NCBI RefSeq assembly: GCF_024323335.1
Contig: NC_066579.1
Location: 351,857,400-351,921,399 of the forward strand
DNA: 64,000 nt
Direction of reading: 5' to 3'
From: Lathyrus oleraceus
Lineage: Eukaryota > Streptophyta > Magnoliopsida > Fabales > Fabaceae
In this document: piece by piece, positions 45,532 to 56,273 of the stretch
Numbering within the stretch: position 1 is the stretch's first letter
Layout: every line of letters starts with the position of its first letter
Notes under the pieces: generated by a model
What the model was told of the DNA's origin: nothing
Seen by the model: only the letters and a program-made list of their open reading frames with translations
The model's database searches: none
Position numbers and translations under genes: made by a program

Positions 45532-46548
45532 GACCCTGCTTATTTGCTTTTGCCTTGTGTTGCCTAATTCCAAAGGAACTTCCTTGAATCATTTCTATGA
45601 TTTTGAGAAAGCAATCCTGCCTGTGGCTTTGTCCCTTAACCTTAACCCTCGCCCTTTTGTGCATAACCTTGATCCTTATTTTCATCCATAACCCAAACCA
45701 GAAAACTTTTGTGCAAACATTCTCACCTGTTTTCAAAACTAGAAACCTAGGCCTTAAGCCTCTGATTTTCAAACTTCATCTTCACAATACTTCTTTTGAA
45801 TTGAACTTTAATGTCAACTTTGACTATCTTTGTGAATATTTCTAATTGGTTAATTCAACCCACTCAATTGCTTTTGTGGCCCTTGTCCACTTCTTAATCA
45901 AGTTTTCATGCATTAGCCATAGATATGAATTATCATAGTGGTTGATGTAAATCTCACCACATCCTTAGTGATTGAATTGTAAGACTTCCATGCTTATTAT
46001 AGGGTTAACCCCTCACTAGCGTGATGAAGCTGTTCTCACATGGTGGATTGTTGGTTCAGGTTGAGTTTTCTCCCGTTGATAATGAAAGACCTTAAGGCTT
46101 TTGTTTAAAATCAATCCACTCACTTTTTGGAAATCTTTTAGCCGAACTACGGCGTTTTGATCCTTATCTTTCATGAAAGGTACGTAGGCAATGGGTTTAT
46201 CCATCCAAACACAAAAATAATAAAAATTGTATATTCTTTTCTCATCCCTTCAATCAATGTTTGCACAAAATAATGTCATAAACAAATAATTTTACAACAA
46301 GTTGTGAAAAGGGTTCCCTAGGAGTACCTAGGATGCATTGGGTGCCTAACACCTTCCCTTTGCATAATTACCCCCTTACCCAGATCTCTGTACCCTTTTT
46401 TATTAATTTTCTTTGTAAAACTTCTTAGGCTTTTGTTCGCTTTCTAGCCATTCCTTTGGATAAATAGAAGTGCGGTGGCGACTCTATCTTTGTATGCTTT
46501 GCTTTTGATTTAGTCAATAAATCATAAAGTGACGAATACACCGCTACA

Positions 46549-47236
46549 CTTCTCCTTAATCTGCTGAAGCAACTCTTCACGTTCACAGATCCAGGCACGT
46601 GAACGGTCTTCGTCTCTCAACTCCTCTACTCCTTGATTAGGGAGGGTTGAAGGCCCAACCATAATCATAGGTGTAGGTCTCGGATACTCGTAAGGCATGA
46701 GATACTCAGACGCCTTCTTCCTAACCCAAATAGTGTAAGGCTCCATAGCAACACAGTTCTTAGGACCCAACTCATTCCTTCCTTTCCTATGAATCTTGCG
46801 CCAGGCGCGGACCATCCTAACTTTCAAGCCTTGGGAATCTTTACCATCCTGAAAGAATACACCCTCTAACAGAATGTTATTGGGTTTATCCTTTAAGGGG
46901 AACCTAAGCTGCCGACGTGCCAAAACAGGATTGTAGTTAATCCCACCACATGTACCAAGAAGAGGTACATTGGAGAATTCGCCACAAGAGTCAATAATCC
47001 GCACACCATCATACACATGGTTATACCAAGAGATATCATCATTAGTGAGAGACATAAGTCTCGTGGACCACCGTAGACATTCCTTGTTCTCCTTGAAAGC
47101 GACCGTCTGAGGTAAGTGAGAAATAAACCACTTATACAACAGAGGCAAACAACACACAATGGCGCCACCACCCTTTGCATTCCTCATATGCAAAGAGAAG
47201 TAGGTATCGCCCAACAGAGTCGGAACGGGATTAAGA
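46549..47236 (-). pseudogene. Middle part of Ogre A1 ORF1, right of the A2 insertion
   Basis: The minus-strand translation from LNPVPTLLGDTYFSLHMRNA to REELLQQIKEK matches A2 ORF1 from about residue 190 of that protein onward, with Trp at the position where A2 has its stop. On the right it ends at 47236, where LTR sequence begins without PBS or leader: the N-terminal half of ORF1 is deleted. The first about 30 residues of the apparent ORF up to 47325 come from LTR sequence. On the left it is cut by A2; CTTCT at 46549-46553 is the TSD. Confidence 0.9.
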
Positions 47237-48966
47237 GTATGTTTATCTAATGTACTACTTACTAAAAGAAGGGTCAAAAGAAAATGACTCACACGGATGT
47301 CGCATCCACTGTATACGTATCTCATCTGAATCTGAGAATCAGAGTCTTTGTAGCTCGGCTACCTAGGGGTTAAAGGGAGTGTGCTTGCTAAGATATCGCA
47401 TCTTATGCCTACGTATCTCATCTGGGATGAAAATCAGAGCAAAATGTAGTTCGACTAACTACGGGGTAAGGGTTGTGTTTTGTGGTGAACGACGTTACTA
47501 CACAATCTACCAGATGCTCGACCTTTGGAGACTTACTCGCCTGTAGTAGAAGGAGATAACGTGTTCTTAGGAGAAGAAAAATCAATGAGTTTGGGGTTTT
47601 AGGGATGCTTATGCAAAAAGGCAGTCCTAGATGAAGGAACCGCGCAACCTTAATTGACATGCCACGAGAGGCTATACGAAACCTAAGAAATTGGTAACAT
47701 GCGAGAAAAGTAAAGGGATCGAGAGATCTAACGTATGGATAAAGATCCTAAGTAACAACAATTAGATAAATAAGAAACCCAAAGATCTCTCAAGCTAGCA
47801 CCATCAAAGAAAGTGAGTCAGTACAGGTAATCAGAATAAACCTCCAGGTGGTATCCCACAAATAAAGTGGAACGCCAGGCAAGCCATCTCTGCAAGAGTC
47901 ATATGAGCCCTCACAAAACAAAACTCAACAAACAGGTTAGAGAAACAAGATAGGGTAATCAAGAGTTGCCCCCAAATCAAAATGTAACCACATGAATCAT
48001 GCCATTAAAATTCACAAAAGCAACCAAGGGTAGGAGGCCTAAACCTCTTGTCAAACACATGCATCAAAAGGGTATCAAATTCACCCATAATACCTCATAC
48101 ATTCAGAGCATTCAAATTAAAAGCATAAAGTAATGGGAATAAGGCAAACCTGACTGGAGAGATCGAATGAAATTGAATTGCCCGGTTGGGTTTGCAAAGC
48201 AATCTGAGGGTTTATATGAGAGGGAATTGGTTCTTTGCCGATGAGTTCCCTTCAGTCTCTGGAGGTTGCTCTGAACTCTGTTAGCTCTTCTCTCACTATC
48301 TTTTTCCCTTCCAGGGTAGTAGGAATAGAATTCTTTTGTTTAACTGAAACTCTGAATTTATAACATGATTTTTGTGGACCTGTGGGCTCAAATGAGAGAG
48401 GCCCAAGTCCAAAAAATTTCTGTTATATTTTATTTATTTATTTATTTTTTCGTTTTTCGTTCTTTTTTTTAAACACGTGGGCTTCTCCTAGCGAGCATGA
48501 CAGTTCAAGAAATTCCTCTGAGCGTAGGTGATTCTGGTGGCTTTTCTTGGGACTCGCTAGGCGACCCATTCTGCTCGCCTAGCGAGCATGACAACTCATG
48601 AACAAACTTTTGCTCCTTCAAGATTAACGTTTTGACTGACGAATAGACCCCATTTGAACCTGTTGGAAGTATCTCAAGCCATTCCCTTGTGCTGACTGAT
48701 CATCTAAATAGAACCCACAAAGTGTCTTGGATGATACTCAAGCTTCAAACAAAAGATGTTAGTGACACATTTTTGTGCTTTTGGTTAGTAAACAAAAGTA
48801 AGAGAAACAATTATGTATAATTCAAGCATGCTTGGTGATCTCAAACCAATCACAAGGAGTCCCACCCAAAGGCAAAGGGAACCAAGATGCTAAAGATCCT
48901 TAAGGCAATGCAAATGCAATGTTATGATGCCATGAGGGATCTTAGGGTCAAAATTGGGGTCTTACA
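47237..48966 (-). mobile_element. 5' LTR of Ogre A1, 3'-truncated
   Basis: It aligns with 9867-11590 of the other LTR. The part corresponding to 9548-9866, the PBS, the leader and half of ORF1 are missing at a single junction (GATTAAGA|GTATG, 47236/47237). The end CTTACA at 48961-48966 is the original terminus, followed by the TSD GTAAG. TATA motif at 48211-48216 (minus), hairpin at 48553-48586. Confidence 0.92.
48553..48586. repeat. Perfect 12-bp inverted repeat, A1 5' LTR
   Basis: CTCGCTAGGCGA (48553-48564) and TCGCCTAGCGAG (48575-48586), same as 11177-11210. The upstream third copy has diverged here (CTTCTCCTAGCGAG). Confidence 0.9.
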
Positions 48967-51387
48967 GTAAGGACCAAATAAAATCAAGGTAAAAGGCCTC
49001 TAATACATGGCATATGAGATGTATGAGGGAGGATCAAAAGATCTCTTCAATTGCCATAAGCAATCCCTAAGTCAAACATCGATCATAAAGAAGTCAACTG
49101 AAAATTCAAGTCAACTTAAAAAATAACAAATAAATAGAAAATTAATCAAGAAAATTATGAAAAATTAAACTAAATAAGGTGGGGTCAGGACATCATCATA
49201 CCCCAAAAATATTTTAAAAATAATGAAAATTGGCACGTGAATTAATTAAAACAAAACATAGGTCAAACCAAAAGTCAATTAATAAGACTAGGTTAGAAAT
49301 AAATCAAGAATAAACAGTAAATTAATCAAGAAAATTATGAAAAATTAAACTAAATAAGTTGGGGTCAGGAAATCATCATCCCCCAAAAAGATTTTAAAAA
49401 TAATGAAAATCGGTACGTGAATTAGTTAAAATAAAATAGAAGTCAAATTAAAAGTCAACCAACCAAACTAGGTTTAAAATAAATATAAAATAAATTGAAA
49501 ATGTGAAATAAAATTCTAAGAAAAGGTCAGGTTGACCATGAGACAGTGGTTAACCTTAATCCCAAATATCAAATGCTAACAATAATTTTAAGTCATAAAA
49601 ATAAAATCAATAAAAAAAGTGTGTTAAAATGGACCATTTAGAATAAATAATTAAAATAAAATATTAATATTACAAAAATACGAAAATAAAAATTATATAA
49701 AATTAAATAAAATGTTAAAAAAAGTGAAAAATATTTTTGGGTAATTTTATGGACGAAGAAAATATTTTAAATAAGAAAAAGAAATATGAAAACGGAAGGA
49801 TTGATGGTGATGAACATGGTAAGCAAGCATAAATATATCAAAACATGGCCACGGAAGAGATGATTACCTAATGGAAAATAGAAGTGGAATGGAATCTGAT
49901 ATGTGATGAAGCTTTGCCTCCTTGCCACGAAATTCCAATGCTTCCTCTTAGGTTTAGGGTTTCAGCTTCTTAAATAGGGTGGATTAGGTGTTCTCATGGG
50001 CTTTTTAATAAGTGATTTATCCATAAGAATAAAAGTGTGAAGTGAGGTGTAAAATGTTGTTATTTTGGGCCAAACTTAAATGAATGGATGTCCAATGCAT
50101 GGCCAAAAGAGGTAAAATACGTGACTGATTTGTGCAGCATGCTTAGAAAATCTGATTGGGCCAGCCATGCCCAAAATCTGCCTAGAAAATCAAGTCATGG
50201 TGCCCCCTTTAAATGAATGTATCTCTCAAACCATGGATCCAAATGAGATGATTTCAAAAGGATGTGAAAGAGAGCATGGCAAGGTACAATTGTTATGAAG
50301 AAAGTATTTTCAAATAATGCATTGAAGTGCAAGAAAACTGGCCAAGAAGTCTTGACAAATTTTGAAGATTTTGGACTTAGAAATTTTTCTAAGTGTCCTA
50401 AAAAAATGCATCACTTTGACTAAGCATAACTTTCTCAATTATAATCCAAATGGAGCAAACTTTATATCTATAGAAAGCTTGGAACAAGAGGAACAACGTT
50501 TATGTTTGAGAAAATTTCAAATGGAGCTTATATCGTGATGAAAAATGGGCTTAAAGTGAGTGTAACGATCATGAAAACTTGCCCTAAATGGAAAGTCAAC
50601 CATTTCCAAATTAAGTAACTTTTCCAATTCCTGATTAAATGATGAATCCATGATCCAACCTTGATCAAATTTCACATGTAGGATCCCTTAGGCATGGATT
50701 TTGAGATTCCACTCTCAAAATGTCAGGAGTTAACTTTTCTGGCCCCACAGTTGACTTTTCCCAAACTATCTGATTCCCGATTCCATTGATCAATTGAAGC
50801 ACTTCTAGCTCAAATAAAGAGCTGATTTTTTTGTATGTAGACCCTTGTGGACATATGGAGGGCCATGGAAAAGAGTTTTACCCAAAGAATCAGAAATAAA
50901 CTGATTTTATACCAAACCCTAGTTTTAGGGCAAAATGATCAGGAACTGATTGCACTGATTGCCAATAGATCTTTCTGAGATAATTGTGAATCTTCCTAGG
51001 CCAAGATGCCTCTCTAATCATGACATGGATGCGCTCCTCTAATTCCAACCAAACATTTTCTGTTGCAGGTAGCCATGAAACCCTAATTTCTGATTAAATC
51101 CAGATGAACACTCTGATAGCTTTGAATCCTTCACTAATGAACTGAGGACCATAATAAGATACTTGGACCCCCCTGAGACCCTTGATACTTGTATACTTAG
51201 AAAATAAAGTCCAATTCTAAATCTTGCTTTGTGTGGGCTCCTTCTGTTAAGGAGTGATCGATCAAAACCTGATCTCCATGTCACTAATGCAGTATGCAAT
51301 GAGTATGACCTAATATGATGCTAATGAAGTGTAAAACATAATCCCATGCTTCCAGGAAAAATGAAGGGTAAATTTTGGGGCATTACA
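48967..51387 (-). mobile_element. Solo LTR B, 5' part (minus orientation)
   Basis: Continuation of 8127-9547. The first five bases are the TSD of A1. The right end GGGGCATTACA is the complement of an LTR start TGTAATGCCCC, followed by the TSD CACAT (51388-51392). It includes an imperfect direct repeat of about 170 bp (about 49132-49300 and 49318-49460, sharing AAATTAATCAAGAAAATTAT and GGGGTCAGGA). No coding signal. Confidence 0.85.
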
Positions 51388-51392
51388 CACAT

Positions 51393-54038
51393 GATGGAGA
51401 GAGATGAGCGTGATTCGCCTCCCTGGTGTTTCCTTTTTGTCTCAGTTAGATGTATATGCATTTATTTGTTTAAAAAAAGGGGAAACATGTGTTAATAATC
51501 CATTATATGTTTGTGGGTTTTCAAAAAAAGCCAATTATTGATTGGAGGGAGGAGAGATCCGTCGTTCCCCTCTCTTTCCTATAGTTTTCTAAGTACCACT
51601 TGTTTATACACATAACCTGTTGATAGAATTGTAATATGCTAAGAACAGTTTTTGTGAATATTAGTATCACTTTAAAAAATTAGGACACTATCTTGATTAA
51701 TGTTAGGATTAAATTAGAATAATTTCATATGTTAATTTTAGAATTATAAGGTAATTTAGAATTGTTTTGGAATTTTAATTTAATTTAGAATGATTTTAGA
51801 ATTTAATCTTTGAAAATATTTTTGAATTTAATTAGATTTCTTTTTTTTTAGAAATAATTGTAGATTAATTAGAATTATAAGGTGATTTAGAATTGTTTTA
51901 GAATTTTAATTTAATTTAGAATGATTTTAGAATTTAATCTTTATTAATATTTTAAAATTAATATTTTTGATAATAGTTTAGAATTGAGATTTTCGATTGT
52001 TTAATATTGTTTTGAGTTTAATTTAATGATACTTTTGTTAATTGTTTAAACTTTAGTTATTTGTTTTAGATTTAATATTTTATTGCAATTCTCTTGTTAT
52101 TTCATGTTGATTTTAATTAACACCTAACATTTAACGATTAACTCTAATTTTTAATTTCCGCAATTAACATCTAACTCTTTTAAATTCCGCTTCTAACATT
52201 TATTATTTTTTTTTACTTCGCTTTATGCTATATCATTGTACATTCTTCATCTCATCTTAAAATGAACCTAAAAATGATAAAGACTTAAAAGATACAAAAG
52301 GATTATAATTCTCATGCCATCAATTCAAACCAATTTTTTTAAAAAGAAATAGAACTTCTCGATTCAAAGTCGAGCCCATTTTAAATGCCTTTGTAAGTCG
52401 ATCGCTTGAAAAAGCATCGCCATCAACCTCACATGGCTTACTCTTGGGCTTTCTTACAATAAGACCTATTCGGTTTTAATTAATCAATTAAATGGATTAT
52501 TCACCAAATAAATTCAATTCATTCACAAGAATGCAAATTTTAAAACCTCGATCCGACATCGAAAGTTAAATTAAAATACTTAATCACATCTAAACAACAC
52601 TTCATTTGAAAATGAAAAGGGGGATGGTTTTGAGTTTTCAACTCCTCTCCTCGATTATTTGAATACGAGTTTTCTTACTCGGTTAGTCAAATGGTCGTCA
52701 TTTCTAATTCATTTAAGTACAAACAAATCAAATCCTTTTATAATAACAAAAAAAAAGGGAGATGACTTTGAGTCTTCAATTTTTCTCCTCGATTATTTGA
52801 ATACAAGTTCTCTTACTTGGTCAGTCAAATAATTGTCGTTCCTCTACAAACTTCCAAACCCAATTAAATCGAAATATTTTCACAATGAGCTAAATGAAAA
52901 GGGAGTTGACTTTGAGTTTTGAATTTCACTCCTCAGTTGTTTGAACACGAGTTCTCTTACTCGGTCAGTCGAACAATTGTCATTTTTTACCAACTCATAC
53001 TTAATCAAATCATTTTCATAACGAACTATACGAAAAGGGAGATGGTCTTGAGTCTTCAATTCCTCTTCTCAAATGCTTGGATATGAGTTGTCTTACTCAG
53101 TCATTCAAGTATTTGTCGTTCATTCTAAAAATACGTCAACTATATACAACCTTATTTTCATAAATATTCAGATGAAACAGAAAGCGGTCTAGAGTCTTCT
53201 ATTCCTTTTCACGATTATTTGGATACGAGTTCTCTTACTCGATTATCCGAATATTCGTCATCCATTCAAAACACCTTAATTATCATCAAATCCTTTTACA
53301 ATTAAGGATGAAACAAAAAGCGGTCTAGAGTCTTCTATTCCCTTTCCCGACTGTTAGGATACGAGTTGTCTTACTCGACTATCCGAGTAATCGTCATTCG
53401 ACCAAAAACATCTCAACCAATCAAAACATCTGACATATTAATCCAACTTGTCACCCCCGTGTGACTGAAACTCTTTTCAGAAAGAACACTATTAATCCTT
53501 TCTAATGCGCACAACAGACTAATGCTTAAGCCTCCGCCTAGAGTAGACAAGCCAACGTTTAGCCTTTAGGATGCGATCTAAATAGTCGTTCATTAAAAAA
53601 CACCAACCAACCGTAGTTCCCCGAACTACGAATGCTCTGATTTCCTTATTTAAGGATACGTAGGCAGGAGATTGTTGTATCTTCGCGAGCACACTAATAA
53701 AAAAACCCCATTTTCCCCTTCTGAGGTTCCCATCAATTTCTATTTTCAATATTTTATAACCCAAAGATAACAAAAAACATTAACTAACATTCAAACACAC
53801 ATTAGAACTAAAAGGTTCCCGTTGAGTACAACGAACGTAAGGGGTGCTAATACCTTCCCCTTACGTAATCCACTCCCGAACCCGAATATGGTTGCGATGA
53901 CCATTATTCTATTTCCTAAAGGTTTTATCGATATTTTCCTATTCCTTCATTGGGATAAATAAAGTTCGGTGGCGACTCTGTTTGAACGTAATATTTTCCG
54001 CGACCATCGCGAGGAATCGTATTTTTCGAGATACGACA
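51393..54038 (+). mobile_element. Solo LTR C, right part
   Basis: Continuation of 6188-8126. It ends GAGATACGACA at 54038, followed by the TSD CTTGT. It contains AATTTAGAATGATTTTAGAA-type duplicated phrases near 51770-51940, the tandem repeats at about 52610-53400, a GATACGTAGGCAGGAG motif near 53653 and GGTGGCGACTCTG at 53968-53980. Confidence 0.87.
52610..53400 (+). repeat. About 140-bp tandem repeat in LTR C, six units
   Basis: Units contain AAAGGGAGATG, a GAGTCTTCAATT-like phrase, CTCCTCGATTATTTGAATAC, GAGTTCTCTTACTCGGTCAG and a CGTCATT end. Starts are near 52610, 52750, 52890, 53030, 53170 and 53300. Diverged counterparts occur in LTR D at about 4900-5160. Confidence 0.88.
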
Positions 54039-54043
54039 CTTGT

Positions 54044-54812
54044 TTGCTTATTTGTTTTCTTTACACTTTCTCTCTTATTATATGTTTATCATCTTGTTTA
54101 TCTGTGGGATCTTGGATGATATCACGAGTAAAGCTATACATTTGAGCTTTGGAAAAAGAAGAGATAAACCATAATTTATAATTGGAAGTTATGTAGTGTT
54201 AGTCTCCAAGGACCACTCCTTGCGTACCTAGCATGAAAACTTCCTTTAGAGTAGACCTTTTCGTAGATCTCCTTATAAGATGGCTAGCCTGTCGCATAAT
54301 TTTGATTCATGAAGGGTCCATGACTCTAGGAACCACTCTTAGAACTAGTTTCTTCTTTGGTGGTTGTGTAGTGTTAGTCTCCAAGGACCATTCCTTGTGT
54401 GCCTAATATGAAGACCCCGCCCCAGAATAGACCTTTCTGTCACTCTCGTCATAAAACAACTAGCCTGTTCTAGGACGTTGATGCAATTAGAGTTAGTGAC
54501 CTTGGGAACCCTATCCACCAACCTTTTAATCTATCCCCTGAGTGGTTTATGGGTAAAAATCCTAGAACTATCCATTATATGGAAACCTACCTATTAGGTT
54601 GTTCTGGAAATACTCATTTAATCCTGGATCCAAAATAGACTTGCATTTCATTTTCTTTGCATACCAAAATACAAAAAATGTTCATGCATTCACATTTCGT
54701 TAGCATGCATATCATTTTCCAAAACAAAATAAACCCATCTTTCCTTTTGTCCACAACCAGCAGTCTGACTTCCTGTCACCCGTATCAAATCCTTGATAGT
54801 TGTTAAAGGATA
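54044..54812 (+). mobile_element. Untranslated leader of element D
   Basis: Resumes the leader broken at 6187. It contains an imperfect repeat: GTGTAGTGTTAGTCTCCAAG-type phrases at about 54193 and 54365 followed by related text. No protein signal before gag. Confidence 0.6.
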
Positions 54813-56273
54813 ATGGATCGTTTAGAATAAAACCAAGTTGAGCTGAGAAAAGATGTGAACGACATGAAAGAAAAAATGGAACAGATGTTGGAAGCTCTGC
54901 TAGCTCACTCGAAGAGCAATCTCCAACATGTTATTATAGAGAATGTCGATTCCACATCAGGCTTTACTATGATGGCCAACCCAATGTATGGTCTTCTTCC
55001 TGACTATGATCCTCCACAAGTGAACACTCCTACTCAATCCTAGGTGATGCCATTAACTGATCCTGCTAATGAAAGGCTTCATGTCCTTGAGGAGAAATTC
55101 TGAGCTATGGAGGTGCATGACACTCATGGGCTCGATGCCATTGATATGTGCTTAGTTTCAGACATGGTAATCCCTCCGAAATTCAAAGTACCCAACTTCG
55201 AGAAGTACATAGGTTTTAGTTACCCAAACCTTCATTTGGTGATGTTCTGTCAAAAAGTGGCCTCCTATACCCATACCGATAAGTTGATGATTCATTATTT
55301 TCAAGATAGTTTGAGTGGGGTATCGTTAAGCTGATACATGAAGTTAAAAAGGAGCCATATTCAGTCTTGGTTAGACATAGCCAACGCCTTTTTGAAGTAG
55401 TACAAGTACAACTTGGACATAGCTCTAAATCGAAGGCAGTTGAAAAGCTTATCTCAAAAGAGCAACAAATCATTCAAAGGATATGCACAACGATGAAGAG
55501 AATCGGTAGCCCAAGTGTAACCACCACTCTTAGAGAAGGAATTGGTTAACTTTTTTATGGATACCCTGCAGAGCCCGTACTTCAAAAGGATGGTAGGGAG
55601 TGCCTCATCAGACTTCGTCCACCTAGTGACAATTGGAGAATGCACCGAGAGTGGCCTAAAAAGTGGAAGAATCCAAGGTGCCTCGAGTAGCCAAGCGAGC
55701 GAGACTGAATCTCTCAGCAGTTCCCAAGAGGAAGACGAAAATGAAACTAATGGAGTCATGGTAGGTGTCAGGCATTCTCATGGTGAACCAGCAAGACCTT
55801 ATGATCCCCCAGCTTTTAAGCAGTCACCATTTCCAACGCCACGTTATCCTTACGGGTAACCAACAACGCCTAGAGCATTATACTAGCAATCCTGGATTGC
55901 TACTCATCGACGAGCTCATGGTCAAGGATATCATAATCAACATCAAAATTATCCTAGGCCTCGAAACAATCTGGAAATAAGGAATGCTCCACTAGATCAA
56001 ATTCCAATACCATACAGTCAACTTCTACCAGATCTGATTCAAAGCTCGCTGATGGATCCCAAACCTCTCAAGTTGTTGCCACAACCATACTCACTTGGGT
56101 ATGACCCAAATGTGCAATGTGGATATCATGCCGAATCAATAGGGCACTCGACTGAATACTACAATACTTTTAAAACTAAAGTACAATAGTTGATTAACAA
56201 AAAGTACATATCCTTTCTAGAAGGAAATCTGGTGGTGCACGTCAACCTCTTGCCTAAATGAGTTTGAAGACTT
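54813..56273 (+). pseudogene. Decayed gag of element D (Tat/Ogre-type)
   Basis: From ATG at 54813 (MDRLE) a single frame can be followed to about 56260 without a frameshift, interrupted only by stops at 54828, 55041, 55101, 55332, 55398, 55494, 55518, 55857, 55884 and about 56187. It shows a coiled N-terminus (VNDMKEKMEQMLEALLAHS), a linker (MMANPMYGLLPDYDPPQ), the gag core (KFKVPNFEKYIGFSYPNLHL, IHYFQDSLSGVSLS, YKYNLDIALNRRQL), and a knuckle CGYHAESIGHSTEYY in which the last Cys is Tyr. The start of the open frame at 54855 is a GTG codon, so it is not a real start. Relation to Ogre/Tat gag is clear; protease and pol were not found downstream. Confidence 0.85.

Larger units (their letters stand above)
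28080..46548 (+). mobile_element. Ogre-type LTR retrotransposon A2, internally deleted
   Basis: An 18,469-bp element with two full LTRs (5146 and 5173 bp), TG...CA ends, TSD CTTCT on both sides, PBS, leader, ORF1, most of gag, the last 47 codons of pol, a 4.4-kb 3' UTR and a polypurine tract. Protease, RT, RNases H and most of integrase are missing through one deletion at 36810-36813. It has the cis-acting parts for replication but not the enzymes, so it could move only with proteins from a complete relative. It lies in ORF1 of A1 in opposite orientation. The LTR pair shows many scattered differences, clearly more than the tandem duplication, so the insertion is older than the duplication. 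Confidence 0.95.
41376..46548 (+). mobile_element. 3' LTR of Ogre A2
   Basis: 5173 bp, TG at 41376-41377 and CA at 46547-46548, followed by the TSD CTTCT. It differs from the 5' LTR by scattered substitutions (for example four within 41520-41570) and by a triplicated 11-bp unit AAGTCAACTGA at 41790-41822 that is single in the 5' LTR. TATA motif at 42522-42528, hairpin about 43165-43191, PBS-like GGTGGCGACTCT near 46474. Confidence 0.95.
9548..48966 (-). mobile_element. Ogre-type LTR retrotransposon A1 (Ty3/gypsy, Tat lineage)
   Basis: Termini are TG...CA and the 5-bp TSD GTAAG is present at 9543-9547 and 48967-48971, so both ends are original. Order on the minus strand: 5' LTR (47237-48966, truncated), ORF1 fragment (46549-47236), the inserted Ogre A2, ORF1 C-terminus, gag, protease, probable intron, RT, two RNases H, integrase, 3' UTR, 3' LTR. 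Without A2 and the 6160-bp tandem duplication it is about 14.8 kb. It is immobile: the LTR-ORF1 junction is deleted with the PBS, ORF1 is split, and gag-pol has five nonsense codons. Ogre identity rests on the ORF1-gag-pro-RT-RH-RH-INT order and the protein motifs. Confidence 0.93.

Noticed and set aside
46522..47325. A 267-residue intact minus-strand gene
   Set aside because: It is a middle fragment of A1 ORF1 with LTR-derived sequence at both ends of the frame (from A2 at the C-terminus, from the A1 LTR at the N-terminus).
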